DNA from: Nocardia amamiensis NBRC 102102
GTDB lineage: Bacteria > Actinomycetota > Actinomycetes > Mycobacteriales > Mycobacteriaceae
DNA length: 64,000 nucleotides
Direction: 5' to 3'
NCBI RefSeq assembly: GCF_001612745.1
Contig: NZ_BDBA01000002.1
Location: 1 to 64,000 of the forward strand
A program made the translations under genes and the position numbers. The notes under the pieces were generated by a model, which had not been told where the DNA came from, searched no databases, and saw only the letters and a list, made by a program, of their open reading frames with translations. Shown here in pieces: positions 56,124 through 64,000 of the stretch. Within the stretch, counting starts at the first letter, position 1, and the number at the start of each line of letters is the position of its first letter.

Positions 56124-57008
56124 TCACTGGGTGGCGCTGAGCGAGTTCGCGCTCCGCTGCCGGCGGATCGCCGAAATGCGCCGCCCGATGACACCCTGGC
56201 GCGGCGCGAACAGGTAGACGGCGGTGAAGGCGAGACCCTGGACGACGACGACCATCCCGCCCGGCGCGGTGTCGAGGTGGTAGCTCACGTACAGACCCGT
56301 CACCGCACAGGCCACCGAGACGGTCGGGGCGATGATCAGCATGCGGCCGAAACGGTCGGTGAGCAGATAGGCGGTCGCTCCCGGGATGATGAGCATGGCG
56401 ACCACCAGAACGACGCCGACCGCTTGGAGGGCGACGACAGCCGTCAGGGCCAAGAGGCCGAGCAGGGCGGTGCCGAGCAGCCGGGGACTGAGTCCGATGG
56501 CGTGCGCGTGCGTGGGATCGAAGGCATACAGCGTGAAATCGCGGCGTTTGAGGATCAACGCGGCGAGGGTGATCGCCGCGAGCAGCACGACTTGGATCAG
56601 CTCGGCGCGGCTGACGCCGAGCAGGTTGCCGAACACGATGTGGTTGAGATCGGTCTGACTGGGCGTCACCGACACCAGCACCAGCCCGAACGCGAACAGT
56701 GTGGTGAAGACGATGCCGATGGCGGCGTCCTCTTTGATCCGGCTGGTGTCGCGGACCACCCCGATCAGCGCGACCGCCAGGAACCCGAACACGATCGCGC
56801 CCACCGCGAACGGCAGTCCGACGATGTAGGCCAGCACCACACCGGGCAGCACCGCATGGGAGACCGCGTCCCCCATCAGCGACCACCCGATGAGCACCAG
56901 CCAGCAGGACAACACCGCGCACACCACCGCCGCCGTCACGGTGGTCGCCAGCGCGCGCACCATGAACTCGTAGCGCAGGGGATCGATGAAGAATTCGGTC
57001 ACATTCAT
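56124..57008 (-). CDS. Metal ABC transporter permease (Mn/Zn type)
   Basis: 294 aa, nine or so membrane segments. 'LIGWSLMGDAVSHAVLPGV' and 'VVALQAVGVVLVVAMLIIPG' are hallmark of ABC-3 (MntB/ZnuB/SitC) permeases. Last gene of a three-gene minus-strand operon; 25 bp after the ATPase gene. Confidence 0.85.
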   Translation of the reverse strand: MNVTEFFIDPLRYEFMVRALATTVTAAVVCAVLSCWLVLIGWSLMGDAVSHAVLPGVVLAYIVGLPFAVGAIVFGFLAVALIGVVRDTSRIKEDAAIGIVFTTLFAFGLVLVSVTPSQTDLNHIVFGNLLGVSRAELIQVVLLAAITLAALILKRRDFTLYAFDPTHAHAIGLSPRLLGTALLGLLALTAVVALQAVGVVLVVAMLIIPGATAYLLTDRFGRMLIIAPTVSVACAVTGLYVSYHLDTAPGGMVVVVQGLAFTAVYLFAPRQGVIGRRISAIRRQRSANSLSATQ

Positions 57009-57033
57009 TGGTCTGTCTCGCGCTCCGCCGGGT

Positions 57034-57816
57034 TCACACCCGGTCCATCACATCCAGGCCGAACGCCCTCGCCAGGTTCTGCGGCCGCAGTACCGAACCG
57101 GGATCGCCGTGCACGAGGACCGTGCGCATCAGCAGCACCGCCTCGTCGGCGAGACCGGGCAAGGCGTTCAGGTCATGCGTCGACACCAGGATCGTGGCGC
57201 CATCGGCGGCCAGCTCACGCAGCAGCGTGGTGATCGTGGCCTCCGACCGTTTGTCGACCCCGGCGAACGGCTCGTCGAGCAGCAGGACAGTCGCGCCCTG
57301 CGCCAACCCGCGCGCTACGAAGGCACGCTTCTTCTGCCCGCCGGACAGTTGGCCGATCTGCCGGTCGGCGAGGTCGGTCAGCTCCACGCGTTCCAGCGCG
57401 TGCGCGACGGCCTCGCGGTCGGCCTTGCGCGGGCGGCGGGTGAACCCCATGTGGCCGTAACGACCGGTCATCACCACGTCGCGCACCGAGAGCGGGAAAC
57501 TCCAGTCGACATCCTCGCTCTGCGGCACGTAACCGAGAACGCCCGCCCGCCGCGCCGCGACCGGCGCGTCACCGTTGATTCGCACGGTTCCGCGATCGGG
57601 CTGGACCAGGCCCATGATGGCCTTGAACAAGGTCGACTTGCCGGAACCGTTCATGCCGATCAGCCCGCACACCCGGCCGGAATCCAGGGCGAGGTCGACC
57701 CCGTCGAGCGCAAGCACGTCGCCGTAGCGGACGGTGACACCGCGCACCTCGATCGCCGGCGTGCTCGGCTCCGGCATGACCGCCACAGCGGCTGTCTCGA
57801 TAACTCGCTCGTTCAT
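57034..57816 (-). CDS. Metal ABC transporter ATP-binding protein
   Basis: 260 aa. Walker A 'GMNGSGKST', signature 'LSGGQKKRAFVARGL' and Walker B 'VLLLDEPFAGVD', with 'PDRGTVRINGDAPVAARRAG'. Overlaps the binding-protein stop by 4 bp. The short family N-terminus and missing extra domains fit MntA/SitB-type ATPases. Confidence 0.85.
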   Translation of the reverse strand: MNERVIETAAVAVMPEPSTPAIEVRGVTVRYGDVLALDGVDLALDSGRVCGLIGMNGSGKSTLFKAIMGLVQPDRGTVRINGDAPVAARRAGVLGYVPQSEDVDWSFPLSVRDVVMTGRYGHMGFTRRPRKADREAVAHALERVELTDLADRQIGQLSGGQKKRAFVARGLAQGATVLLLDEPFAGVDKRSEATITTLLRELAADGATILVSTHDLNALPGLADEAVLLMRTVLVHGDPGSVLRPQNLARAFGLDVMDRV

Positions 57817-58757
57817 GGCCTGCGTCCCGTCAGTGCGGAACCGATGGTCTGCGCGTCGTGGCGGATCAGCTCCAGGTAGGTCGGCACCGGGCCGTCGGCC
57901 TCCGACAGCGAATCGACGTACAACACGCCTCCGAACCGGGCGCCGCTGGCCTCGACCACTCGCCGCATCGGCGCGTCCGACACCGTGGACTCGCAGAACA
58001 CCGCGGGCACCCGGCGCTGCCGGACGAAGTCGATGGCCGAGGCGATCTGCTGGGGCGTGGCCTGCTGCTCGGCGTTGACCGCCCAGATGTACTTCTCGGT
58101 GAGACCGGCGTCGCGGGCCAGGTAGGAGAACGCGCCCTCACACGTCACCAAGGCGCGCTCGTCCGGCGACAGCGCGCTCAGGGTGCCGAGAAGTTCGTCG
58201 TGCACCTTGCGCAGTTCGGTCTTGTACCGCTCGCCGTTGGCCCGGAAATCGGCCGCGTGCTGCGGGGAAAGCCCCTCGAAGGCGCGCACCATGTTGTCGA
58301 CGTAGATTTGCGCGTTCTGCGGCGACATCCACGCGTGCGGGTTCGGTTTGCCCTGGTAGGCGTCCTCGCTGATACCGATCGGCGCGACGCCATCGCTGAC
58401 CACCGCGTGCGGCACGCGCACATCGGAGACGAACTGGGCGAACCACGCCTCCAGGTTCAGGCCGTTGTCCAGGATCAGATCGGCCTTCGAGGCATTCTTG
58501 ATGTCGCCGGGAGTCGGCTCGTAGCCGTGGATCTCAGCGCCCGCCTTGGTGATCGACTCGACGGTCAGGTGCTCGCCTGCCACGTTCCGCGCGATATCGG
58601 CGAGGACCGTGAACGTGGTGAGCACCACCGGTCGATCATGACGCCCGGCCTCACTTGCCCCGCACCCGGTAAGGGCCAACGCCAGGACACCGACGGTGGC
58701 GGCCGCGGCCAACCGGCGCGGGGGGAGAGCAAGCAAACGGTGCAGCCGAGCCTTCAT
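57813..58757 (-). CDS. Metal-binding lipoprotein of ABC transporter (MntA/SitA/AztC-like)
   Basis: 314 aa. Lipobox 'LALTGCGASE'. Cluster A-I binding-protein ligands appear in order: 'EIHGYEPTPGDI', 'KPNPHAWMSPQNAQ', 'CEGAFSYLARD', and 'ESTVSDA'. The Glu/Asp ligands fit Mn2+ (or Fe2+) more than the all-His Zn type. An imperfect AACTT-tc-AAGTT dyad upstream (58787-58798) is a possible metalloregulator site. Confidence 0.85.
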   Translation of the reverse strand: MKARLHRLLALPPRRLAAAATVGVLALALTGCGASEAGRHDRPVVLTTFTVLADIARNVAGEHLTVESITKAGAEIHGYEPTPGDIKNASKADLILDNGLNLEAWFAQFVSDVRVPHAVVSDGVAPIGISEDAYQGKPNPHAWMSPQNAQIYVDNMVRAFEGLSPQHAADFRANGERYKTELRKVHDELLGTLSALSPDERALVTCEGAFSYLARDAGLTEKYIWAVNAEQQATPQQIASAIDFVRQRRVPAVFCESTVSDAPMRRVVEASGARFGGVLYVDSLSEADGPVPTYLELIRHDAQTIGSALTGRRP

Positions 58758-58820
58758 GCACCGAGAGCATAATGTTCGCCTCCCCTAACTTTCAAGTTGG
58801 AGCCATTGAAGTCCGGCTCG

Positions 58821-60077
58821 CTACTCCACGGGCAACGGAGGTGACGCCGGGAATACCACCGGCAGAGCGGTCAATGCGCGGTGGAAAGGGCCCGGCCGCC
58901 AGGTCAGCTCGCTCGGTGGCACCGCGAGGCGAATCTCAGGTAAGGCGTCGAGCAGCTGATCGATGGCGTCCTGGGCGATCAGGTAGGACAGCGACCGGGC
59001 AGGACACACGTGCGGCCCGCCACCGAACGCCAGATGGGCGCGATTGCCCGCGTACTGGTCCGTCCTGATCGCCGGGTCGGTGTTGCAGGCGGACATGCTG
59101 ATCACGACCGGCTGGTGGGCGGGCAGCCAGAAGTCCTCGATCAGGATCGGCTGCTTCGGGAAGCTGAAACAGAAGTTCGCCATCGGCGGGTCGTTGAACA
59201 ACACTTCGTCGAGGGCGTCCCTGGTCGAGAGGCTCCCGCCGAGCACACTGCCGCCGAACCTTTCGTCGGCGAGGATCAGCCGCAGCGTATTGGCGATCAG
59301 ATTCTGCTGCGGCTCGATGCCCGCGCCGTACATGGTGCCCACCTGATTGGCCATTTCCAGATCGGTCAGCTCAGCCGGATGTTGCAGCATTCGAGTCGTC
59401 ACGTCGTCGCCGGGTTCGGCTTTCTTGTGTTCGATCAACTCCGCCAGCGCGGCCATCAGCAGCTTGTTCCCACGCTCCGCGTCGACGGCGTTGAACATCG
59501 CGGCCATCGCGGCCGCAGCGCGCTGCGCGATCTCGGCCGGGCAGCCGAGCATAGCGTTCAGCACCGCGAAGGAGAGCGGAAACGCGTACTGGCGGACCAG
59601 ATCCGCGGACCCGTCCGCACAGAACGAGTTGATCAGTGGGACGGCGAGTTGCGCCACGGTGTCGTGCAGTTTGTACCGGTCGACTTTGTCCAGGCCCGCG
59701 GCATTGGCCTGGCGGTAACGGGCGTGCGCCGCGCCGTCGTTACGCCGCGCGTTCGGGCGCCACTGCATGAGCGGCAGCACCGGGCAATCGGCCGGAACAG
59801 TCTGCTGCCAGGTGCGCGGATCGGCCGGAAAATGGTCCGGGTCGTTGAAGATCCGCACCGCGGTGTAGTACCCGATCACCAGGGTCGCAGGCACGCCCGG
59901 AGCCACCTCGATCGGCACCAACGATCCGTACCGTTCGCGCATCTCGCGGTAGGCGCGTTGCGGATCCGCCGCGAATTCCGGTGCGTACAGCGGAATCCGC
60001 GGACCGTCGTCATCGATCGGTGAACCGTGCGGCCCGTGGCCGGATCGGCTCTGCGTTGGAGACGGAGGCATCGTCAT
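58821..60077 (-). CDS. Cytochrome P450 (CYP157-like, ExxR arginine absent), copy 1
   Basis: 418 aa from ATG 60077 (GGAG eight bases upstream). Heme loop 'FGGGPHVCPAR' with Cys358; I-helix 'GAGIEPQQN' lacks the usual acid-Thr pair. The K-helix reads 'DEVLFNDPP' (E291-x-x-F294), so the near-universal ExxR arginine is missing. CYP157 members associated with Streptomyces conservons lack it in the same place and share 'ALDEVL' and 'DPPMAN'. No conservon genes are in the window. Paralogue of the next gene. Confidence 0.8.
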   Translation of the reverse strand: MTMPPSPTQSRSGHGPHGSPIDDDGPRIPLYAPEFAADPQRAYREMRERYGSLVPIEVAPGVPATLVIGYYTAVRIFNDPDHFPADPRTWQQTVPADCPVLPLMQWRPNARRNDGAAHARYRQANAAGLDKVDRYKLHDTVAQLAVPLINSFCADGSADLVRQYAFPLSFAVLNAMLGCPAEIAQRAAAAMAAMFNAVDAERGNKLLMAALAELIEHKKAEPGDDVTTRMLQHPAELTDLEMANQVGTMYGAGIEPQQNLIANTLRLILADERFGGSVLGGSLSTRDALDEVLFNDPPMANFCFSFPKQPILIEDFWLPAHQPVVISMSACNTDPAIRTDQYAGNRAHLAFGGGPHVCPARSLSYLIAQDAIDQLLDALPEIRLAVPPSELTWRPGPFHRALTALPVVFPASPPLPVE

Positions 60078-60200
60078 CGAGGAAACTCCAGTCGGTTGAA
60101 CAATAAGCCCAGTGAGCCTAAGCAGCTTGCGCAGCGCGCGTACCGAAAACGACGGGTCTGGTCACCGGTCTGACCGGACCACGGAGTTTGCTATGCAATC
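60078..60200. repeat. Promoter region of P450 copy 1, duplicated at 61465-61590
   Basis: About 120 bp upstream of P450 copy 1 resembles the region upstream of copy 2, e.g. 'cccagtgagcctaagcagc' in both and 'ggagtttgctat'/'ggaatttgctat' farther out. The duplication that made the two P450 genes therefore took the promoter along. Confidence 0.75.
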
Positions 60201-60210
60201 CCCGGCGCCA

Positions 60211-61464
60211 CTAGGCGGGCAGCGGAGGCGACGCCGGGAACACCACCGGCAGAGCGGTCAATGCGCGGTGAAACGGACCCGGCCGCCAGGCCAGCTCGCT
60301 CGGTGGCACCGCGAGGCGAATCTCCGGCAATGCGTCGAGCAGCTGGTCGATGGCATCCTGGGCGATCAGGTAAGCCAGCGAATCCGCCGGACACGCGTGC
60401 GGCCCGCCCCCGAAGGACAGATGGGCGCGATTGCCCGCGTACTGGTCTGTGCTGATCGCCGGGTCGGTGTTGCAGGCGGCGATGCTGATCACGACCGGCT
60501 GGTGGGCGGGCAGCCAGACGTCCTCGATCAGGATCGGCTGCTTCGGGAAGCTGAAACAGAAGTTCGCCATCGGCGGGTCGTTGAACAACACCTCGTCGAG
60601 GGCATCGCGGGTCGAGAGGCTCCCGCCGAGCACAACGCCGCCGAACCGCTCGTCGGTGAGGATCAGCAGCAGGGTGTTGACGATCAGATTCTGCTGCGGT
60701 TCGATGCCCGCGCCGTACAGCGTGCCCAACTGGTGCACGATTTCCGTATCGCTCTGCGAGGCCGGGTGCTGGAGCATCCGGGTGGTCACGTCGTCGCCGG
60801 GTTCGGCGCGCTTGAGCAGGGTCAGCTCCAGCAGCGCATCGATGAGCATCTTGTTTCCGCGCTCTGCGTCGATGCCCTCGAAGATTGCGGCCATACCGCT
60901 CGCGGCGCGCTGCGCAATCCCGGCCGGGCAACCGAGCAAAGCGTTCAGCACCGCGAAGGAGAGCGGAAACGCGTACTGGCGAACCACATCCGCGGACCCG
61001 TCCGCACAGAACGAGTTGATCAACGGGATCGCAATCTCCGCCACGGTGTCGTGCAGGCGGTACTGATCGACCTTGCCGAGACCCGCGACATTGATCTGCC
61101 GGTAGCGGGCGTGCTCCGCGCTGGCATTCCGCAGCGCGTTCGGCCGCCACTCCATCATCGGCAGCACCGGGCAGTCGGGCGGAATGCCCTGCTGCCAGGT
61201 GCGCGGATCGGCCGGAAAATGATCCGGGTCGTTCAGGATCCGCACCGCGGTGTAATACCCGATCACCAAGGTCGCGGGCACGCCCGGCGCCAACTCGACC
61301 GGCACGAACGACCCGTACCGTTCGCGCATCTCGCGATAGGCACCGTGTGGATCGGTCGCGAACTCCGGTGCGTACAGCGGAATTCGCGGACCGTCGTTAT
61401 CGATCGGCGAACCGTGCGGTGCACGGCCGGATGAGCTGTGCATTGGGGACGAAGACATCGTCAT
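60211..61464 (-). CDS. Cytochrome P450 (CYP157-like), copy 2
   Basis: 417 aa from ATG 61464 (GGAG eight bases upstream); an in-frame open extension upstream is not P450-like. Heme motif 'FGGGPHACPADS', same 'GAGIEPQQN' and 'DEVLFNDPP'. It is offset from copy 1 by 1387 bp and is strongly similar end to end, with scattered substitutions. Upstream it shares a divergent promoter with an amine oxidase. Confidence 0.8.
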   Translation of the reverse strand: MTMSSSPMHSSSGRAPHGSPIDNDGPRIPLYAPEFATDPHGAYREMRERYGSFVPVELAPGVPATLVIGYYTAVRILNDPDHFPADPRTWQQGIPPDCPVLPMMEWRPNALRNASAEHARYRQINVAGLGKVDQYRLHDTVAEIAIPLINSFCADGSADVVRQYAFPLSFAVLNALLGCPAGIAQRAASGMAAIFEGIDAERGNKMLIDALLELTLLKRAEPGDDVTTRMLQHPASQSDTEIVHQLGTLYGAGIEPQQNLIVNTLLLILTDERFGGVVLGGSLSTRDALDEVLFNDPPMANFCFSFPKQPILIEDVWLPAHQPVVISIAACNTDPAISTDQYAGNRAHLSFGGGPHACPADSLAYLIAQDAIDQLLDALPEIRLAVPPSELAWRPGPFHRALTALPVVFPASPPLPA

Positions 61465-61590
61465 CGGGAAAACTCCAGGCGGTCGAACAACAAGCCCAGT
61501 GAGCCTAAGCAGCTTGCGGAGCGTACGCACCGCAAACGAGGGGTCAGGTCGCCGGACCGGACCGGACACGGAATTTGCTATAGAATTGCT
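61465..61590. repeat. Promoter region of P450 copy 2, duplicated at 60078-60200
   Basis: Counterpart of the region upstream of copy 1 and probably the parent, because it also serves the divergent amine oxidase gene starting at 61697. Confidence 0.7.
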
Positions 61591-61696
61591 GGATATTCGA
61601 GTCGTGTGCCTGATCGAAGGCTGATCGCACCCATTGTGCCGGGTGCGGCGATCGCGCGGCGGTGCCGCGCAGAACTCCAACACGAGGGCGGCTTTC

Positions 61697-63061
61697 ATGA
61701 CAGACGTCGACTATTGCGTCATCGGTGCCGGATTCGCCGGATTGACGGCCGCGCTGCGGCTGAGACAGACCGGCCGATCGGTGGTCGTGCTGGAAGCGCG
61801 CGACCGGCTCGGTGGGCGGACGTTCACCGAAGTGCGTCCGGACGGGTCCTGGATCGATCGCGGCGGCGCGTGGATCGGGCCGGGACAGGACCGGATCCAG
61901 GCCCTGATGAACGAGTTCGGGGTACCGAGTTACAAGCAGTACACCGACGGTGAGGCCTTGATGGTGGTGGACGGCAAGCAGCACCGCTACACGGGCACGA
62001 TCCCGTGGACCATGAGCCCGTGGGCGGCGATGAACCTCGGCGCGGTCTTGCTCGAGCTGGGTCACCTGTGCAAGTCGGTCCCGCTGGAGGCTCCGTGGGC
62101 CGCGAAGAAGGCCGACAAGTGGGATCAGGTCAGTCTGGCGCATTGGCTGGATGGCAACGTCCTGTCCAAACCCGCCCACGAACTCCTGGAGACCGCCATC
62201 GCCGGCTGCTACACCTCGGCCGCCGCGGAGGTGTCGATGCTCTTCGTGCTCTACCAGATGGCCTCCGGTGGCGGGCCGGGCTTCGTCCTCGGCGTCAAAG
62301 ACGGCGCGCAGGACGCCCGCCCGGTCGGCGGCATGGGCGCCATCTACCGGCCCATGGCCGCCGAGATCGGCGAGTCGATCCGCCTCGCCCAGCCGGTCCG
62401 GCGCATCGAGCAGGATCCCGACGGGGTGACGGTTCGCACCGATCAGGTGAGCGTGCGCGCACGCCGGGCGATCGTGGCCGTGCCCTTGGCGGTCGCGAGC
62501 CAGATTCGCTACGAACCGATGTTGCCGGTCGATCGCTCGTTCCTCCACCAGCGGATGCCGAGCGGCTCGATCATCAAGATTTCCGTCGTGTACGACGAAC
62601 CGTTCTGGCGCAACGACGGGTTGTCGGGCCAATCCGTCTCGCCAGGATCACCCGCGACCATCACGATCGACGCCTGCACGGACACCGGGCGCCCCGGAGT
62701 CCTGTGCGTCATCATCGAGGGACCCATCGCACGTCAGGTCGGACAACTCGACGCGGCCGAAAGAAAGAAGGCGATACTCGGCGAACTCGGCGATCGATTC
62801 GGCGAAAAGGCGAGATCCCCTATCGACTACATCGAGCAGAACTGGAGCGCCGACCGCTACTCCGGTGGCGGCATGCTCAGCCACGCACCGACCGGCGTGC
62901 TCACCCAATTCGGCCACGCCCTCCGCGAACCCTGCGGCCGGATCCATTGGGCCGGAACGGAAAGCTCCGCGGCCATGTGCGGTTGGATCGACGGAGCCAT
63001 CCGCTCGGGCGAACGGGCAGCGAGCGAAGTGCTGGAACACGAAACCGCGGCGGTGGGTTGA
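61697..63061 (+). CDS. Flavin-dependent monoamine oxidase
   Basis: 454 aa from ATG 61697. FAD Rossmann motif 'CVIGAGFAGLTAALRL' and 'VVVLEARDRLGGRTFTE' (GG doublet), with C-terminal 'GRIHWAGTESSAAMCGWIDG' for the flavin ring. MAO/LAAO/PAO-like. It oxidises amines or amino acids. It is divergent from the P450 pair, so a joint oxidative step on an amine-containing compound is possible. Confidence 0.85.
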   Translation: MTDVDYCVIGAGFAGLTAALRLRQTGRSVVVLEARDRLGGRTFTEVRPDGSWIDRGGAWIGPGQDRIQALMNEFGVPSYKQYTDGEALMVVDGKQHRYTGTIPWTMSPWAAMNLGAVLLELGHLCKSVPLEAPWAAKKADKWDQVSLAHWLDGNVLSKPAHELLETAIAGCYTSAAAEVSMLFVLYQMASGGGPGFVLGVKDGAQDARPVGGMGAIYRPMAAEIGESIRLAQPVRRIEQDPDGVTVRTDQVSVRARRAIVAVPLAVASQIRYEPMLPVDRSFLHQRMPSGSIIKISVVYDEPFWRNDGLSGQSVSPGSPATITIDACTDTGRPGVLCVIIEGPIARQVGQLDAAERKKAILGELGDRFGEKARSPIDYIEQNWSADRYSGGGMLSHAPTGVLTQFGHALREPCGRIHWAGTESSAAMCGWIDGAIRSGERAASEVLEHETAAVG

Positions 63062-63416
63062 CGGTCCGCTCGCAGTGCGTATGGGCACCATGGGTCCATG
63101 CTGCTTGCGGACGTGGATGCGGTTCGGCGCGTGCTCATCGTCGCTGATCGAGGACGACCACGGTCCCGCTCTGGCGCGAACAGTGGCGCGCGGGCTGGTC
63201 AGCTATCTGCATCGTCCGGCCGATCAGGCGCAGATCAGCATGTTCCTGGCCGGTGTTCGGTCACGGTCGATGCCACCACCGATGAGGTCGGGGATCGGTC
63301 AGGCGGGATGAGTGCCTGCTTCCGGACCGATTTCCGCGAGGTTGCCGGAAAGAATTCGGCCGCTCCGAGCGTTGTCCTGATCAGGAGCTTCGTATTCGAG
63401 CGTGGGCGAACCAGCG
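63062..63416. other. Gap with GlxA-like fragment
   Basis: 355 bp. Contains the fragment at 63144-63254 and the upstream region of the lipase maturation factor gene. I see no complete gene. Confidence 0.4.
63144..63254 (+). pseudogene. Fragment of a GlxA-family (AraC-type) regulator
   Basis: 'LIEDDHGPALARTVARGLVS' followed by 'YLHRPADQAQISMFLAG' strongly recalls the region after the DJ-1 domain in GlxA-type AraC regulators ('HLVEEDHGxxxAxxVAR...RPGGQxQFS'). No AraC helix-turn-helix and no N-terminal domain are adjacent. A deletion remnant is the simplest reading. Confidence 0.5.
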
Positions 63417-64000
63417 ATGTTCGGCTTCTACGATTCCGGTTACGTACTGGCCCGGCTGCTCTTCGAGCGGCTGCTCGGCCTGGTGTATCTCATCGCGTTT
63501 CTGTCGACCTTGGCCCAATTCCGGGCACTGTGCGGCGAGCGAGGCTTGCTGCCCGCGCCGCGGTATCTGCGGGCGGCGGGGTTCCGGCGGTCGCCCAGCC
63601 TGCTCCACCTCCACTACTCCGACCGGCTGGCCGCCGCTCTGGCCGCGCTCGGTGTGGTGCTGTCCGGCGCGGTGGTGCTCGGCCTGACCGACATGGTGCC
63701 GCTGCCGGTGGCGATGGCGGTGTGGGCGACGCTGTGGGTGCTGTACCTGTCGTTCGTCAATGCCGGGCAGACTTTCTACGGCTTCGTCTGGGAGATGCTG
63801 CTGTTGGAGGCAGGCTTCCTGGCGATCTTCCTCGGAAACGCGGACACGGCCCCGCCGATCGCGGTGGTGCTGCTCCTACGCTGGCTGTTGGTGCGGCTCG
63901 AGGTGGGCGCGGGCCTGATCAAGATCCGCAATGATCCGGCGTGGCGGGATCGCACCGCGCTCTACTACCACCATGAGACCCAGCCGATCCCGAACCGGTT
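63417..64000 (+). CDS. Lipase maturation factor (LMF1-like) membrane protein, truncated by window end
   Basis: The frame from ATG 63417 (or GTG 63402) is open to the last base and 194 codons are visible. Sequence features are 'RLLGLVYLIAFLSTLAQFRA', 'FYGFVWEMLLLEAGFLAIFL', 'VRLEVGAGLIKIRNDPAWRD' and 'TALYYHHETQPIPN', the conserved body of lipase maturation factor. Several membrane helices. In mammals LMF1 folds lipoprotein lipase; bacterial function is unclear. The two secreted lipases in this window are possible clients, as inference only. Confidence 0.85.
   Translation, partial: MFGFYDSGYVLARLLFERLLGLVYLIAFLSTLAQFRALCGERGLLPAPRYLRAAGFRRSPSLLHLHYSDRLAAALAALGVVLSGAVVLGLTDMVPLPVAMAVWATLWVLYLSFVNAGQTFYGFVWEMLLLEAGFLAIFLGNADTAPPIAVVLLLRWLLVRLEVGAGLIKIRNDPAWRDRTALYYHHETQPIPNR

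Noticed and set aside
58821..61464. Conservon (Cvn) system
   Set aside because: The P450s resemble CvnE-type CYP157, but no sensor kinase, roadblock, DUF742 or Ras-like GTPase gene is adjacent.

Overview
The window is high-GC actinobacterial DNA with tightly packed genes and many ATGA/GTGA start-stop overlaps. An antigen-85-like acyltransferase, an Rpf transglycosylase, several secreted lipases, PucR regulators and CYP157-like P450s point to a mycolic-acid actinomycete. Nocardia is the best guess, Rhodococcus or a relative the alternative. No rRNA, tRNA, CRISPR array or complete mobile element was found. Apart from motif-level recognition, all assignments are unverified by database search.

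Region 1 (1-7052) is the right-hand end of a biosynthetic locus entering from the left. It holds an alpha-oxoamine synthase domain (open at its N-terminus, so probably fused to something upstream), UnbV, UnbU, a flavin reductase, a DUF1702/UnbL protein and an SDR that resembles 3-ketodihydrosphingosine reductase. UnbL, UnbV and UnbU are hallmark enediyne accessory proteins. Here they sit beside a serine-palmitoyltransferase-like synthase and its matching ketoreductase, which suggests a polyketide chain released as an amino-alcohol resembling a sphingoid base. This is the most interesting part of the window. A 133-bp imperfect tandem duplication follows it.

Region 2 (7097-18302) is accessory. 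It contains a DoxX/TetR divergon with two matched palindromes, an Imm35/YrhB-like orphan, a fragment of a DUF234-type ATPase, an 850-aa repeat protein with twelve 48-residue units, an XRE regulator with two small overlapping genes, an MHS-type transporter, and a HEAT protein overlapping a MerR-HEAT fusion.

Region 3 (18558-35558) is catabolic and cell-envelope. A gamma-glutamyl polyamine-type operon (glutamine synthetase-like, amidohydrolase, aldehyde dehydrogenase, SDR) is followed by two lipases, a PucR regulator, a methyltransferase and an Rpf protein with a structured leader. After a ~100-bp tandem-repeat block come a thioesterase, a PfpI-type protein, a MerR regulator divergent from three membrane-protein genes (one ABA4-like, one DoxX), and a TetR/DUF6463-like pair.

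Region 4 (35680-50362) starts with a seven-domain IPT/TIG protein built by duplication of a three-domain block. It continues with a mycolyltransferase-like enzyme, two MFS pumps with their TetR and LysR regulators, an ADP-ribosylglycohydrolase, a sugar acetyltransferase, a paralogue of the earlier lipase, a MaoC dehydratase with an internally deleted acyl-CoA ligase, a TetR regulator and a PucR regulator.

Region 5 (50553-64000) holds a complete Liv-type ABC transporter (GFHMK order) with a strong terminator, a VapBC pair and a Mn/Zn-type ABC transporter. Two tandemly duplicated P450 genes that lack the ExxR arginine are divergent from a flavin amine oxidase. A GlxA-like fragment follows, and a lipase maturation factor gene runs off the right edge.
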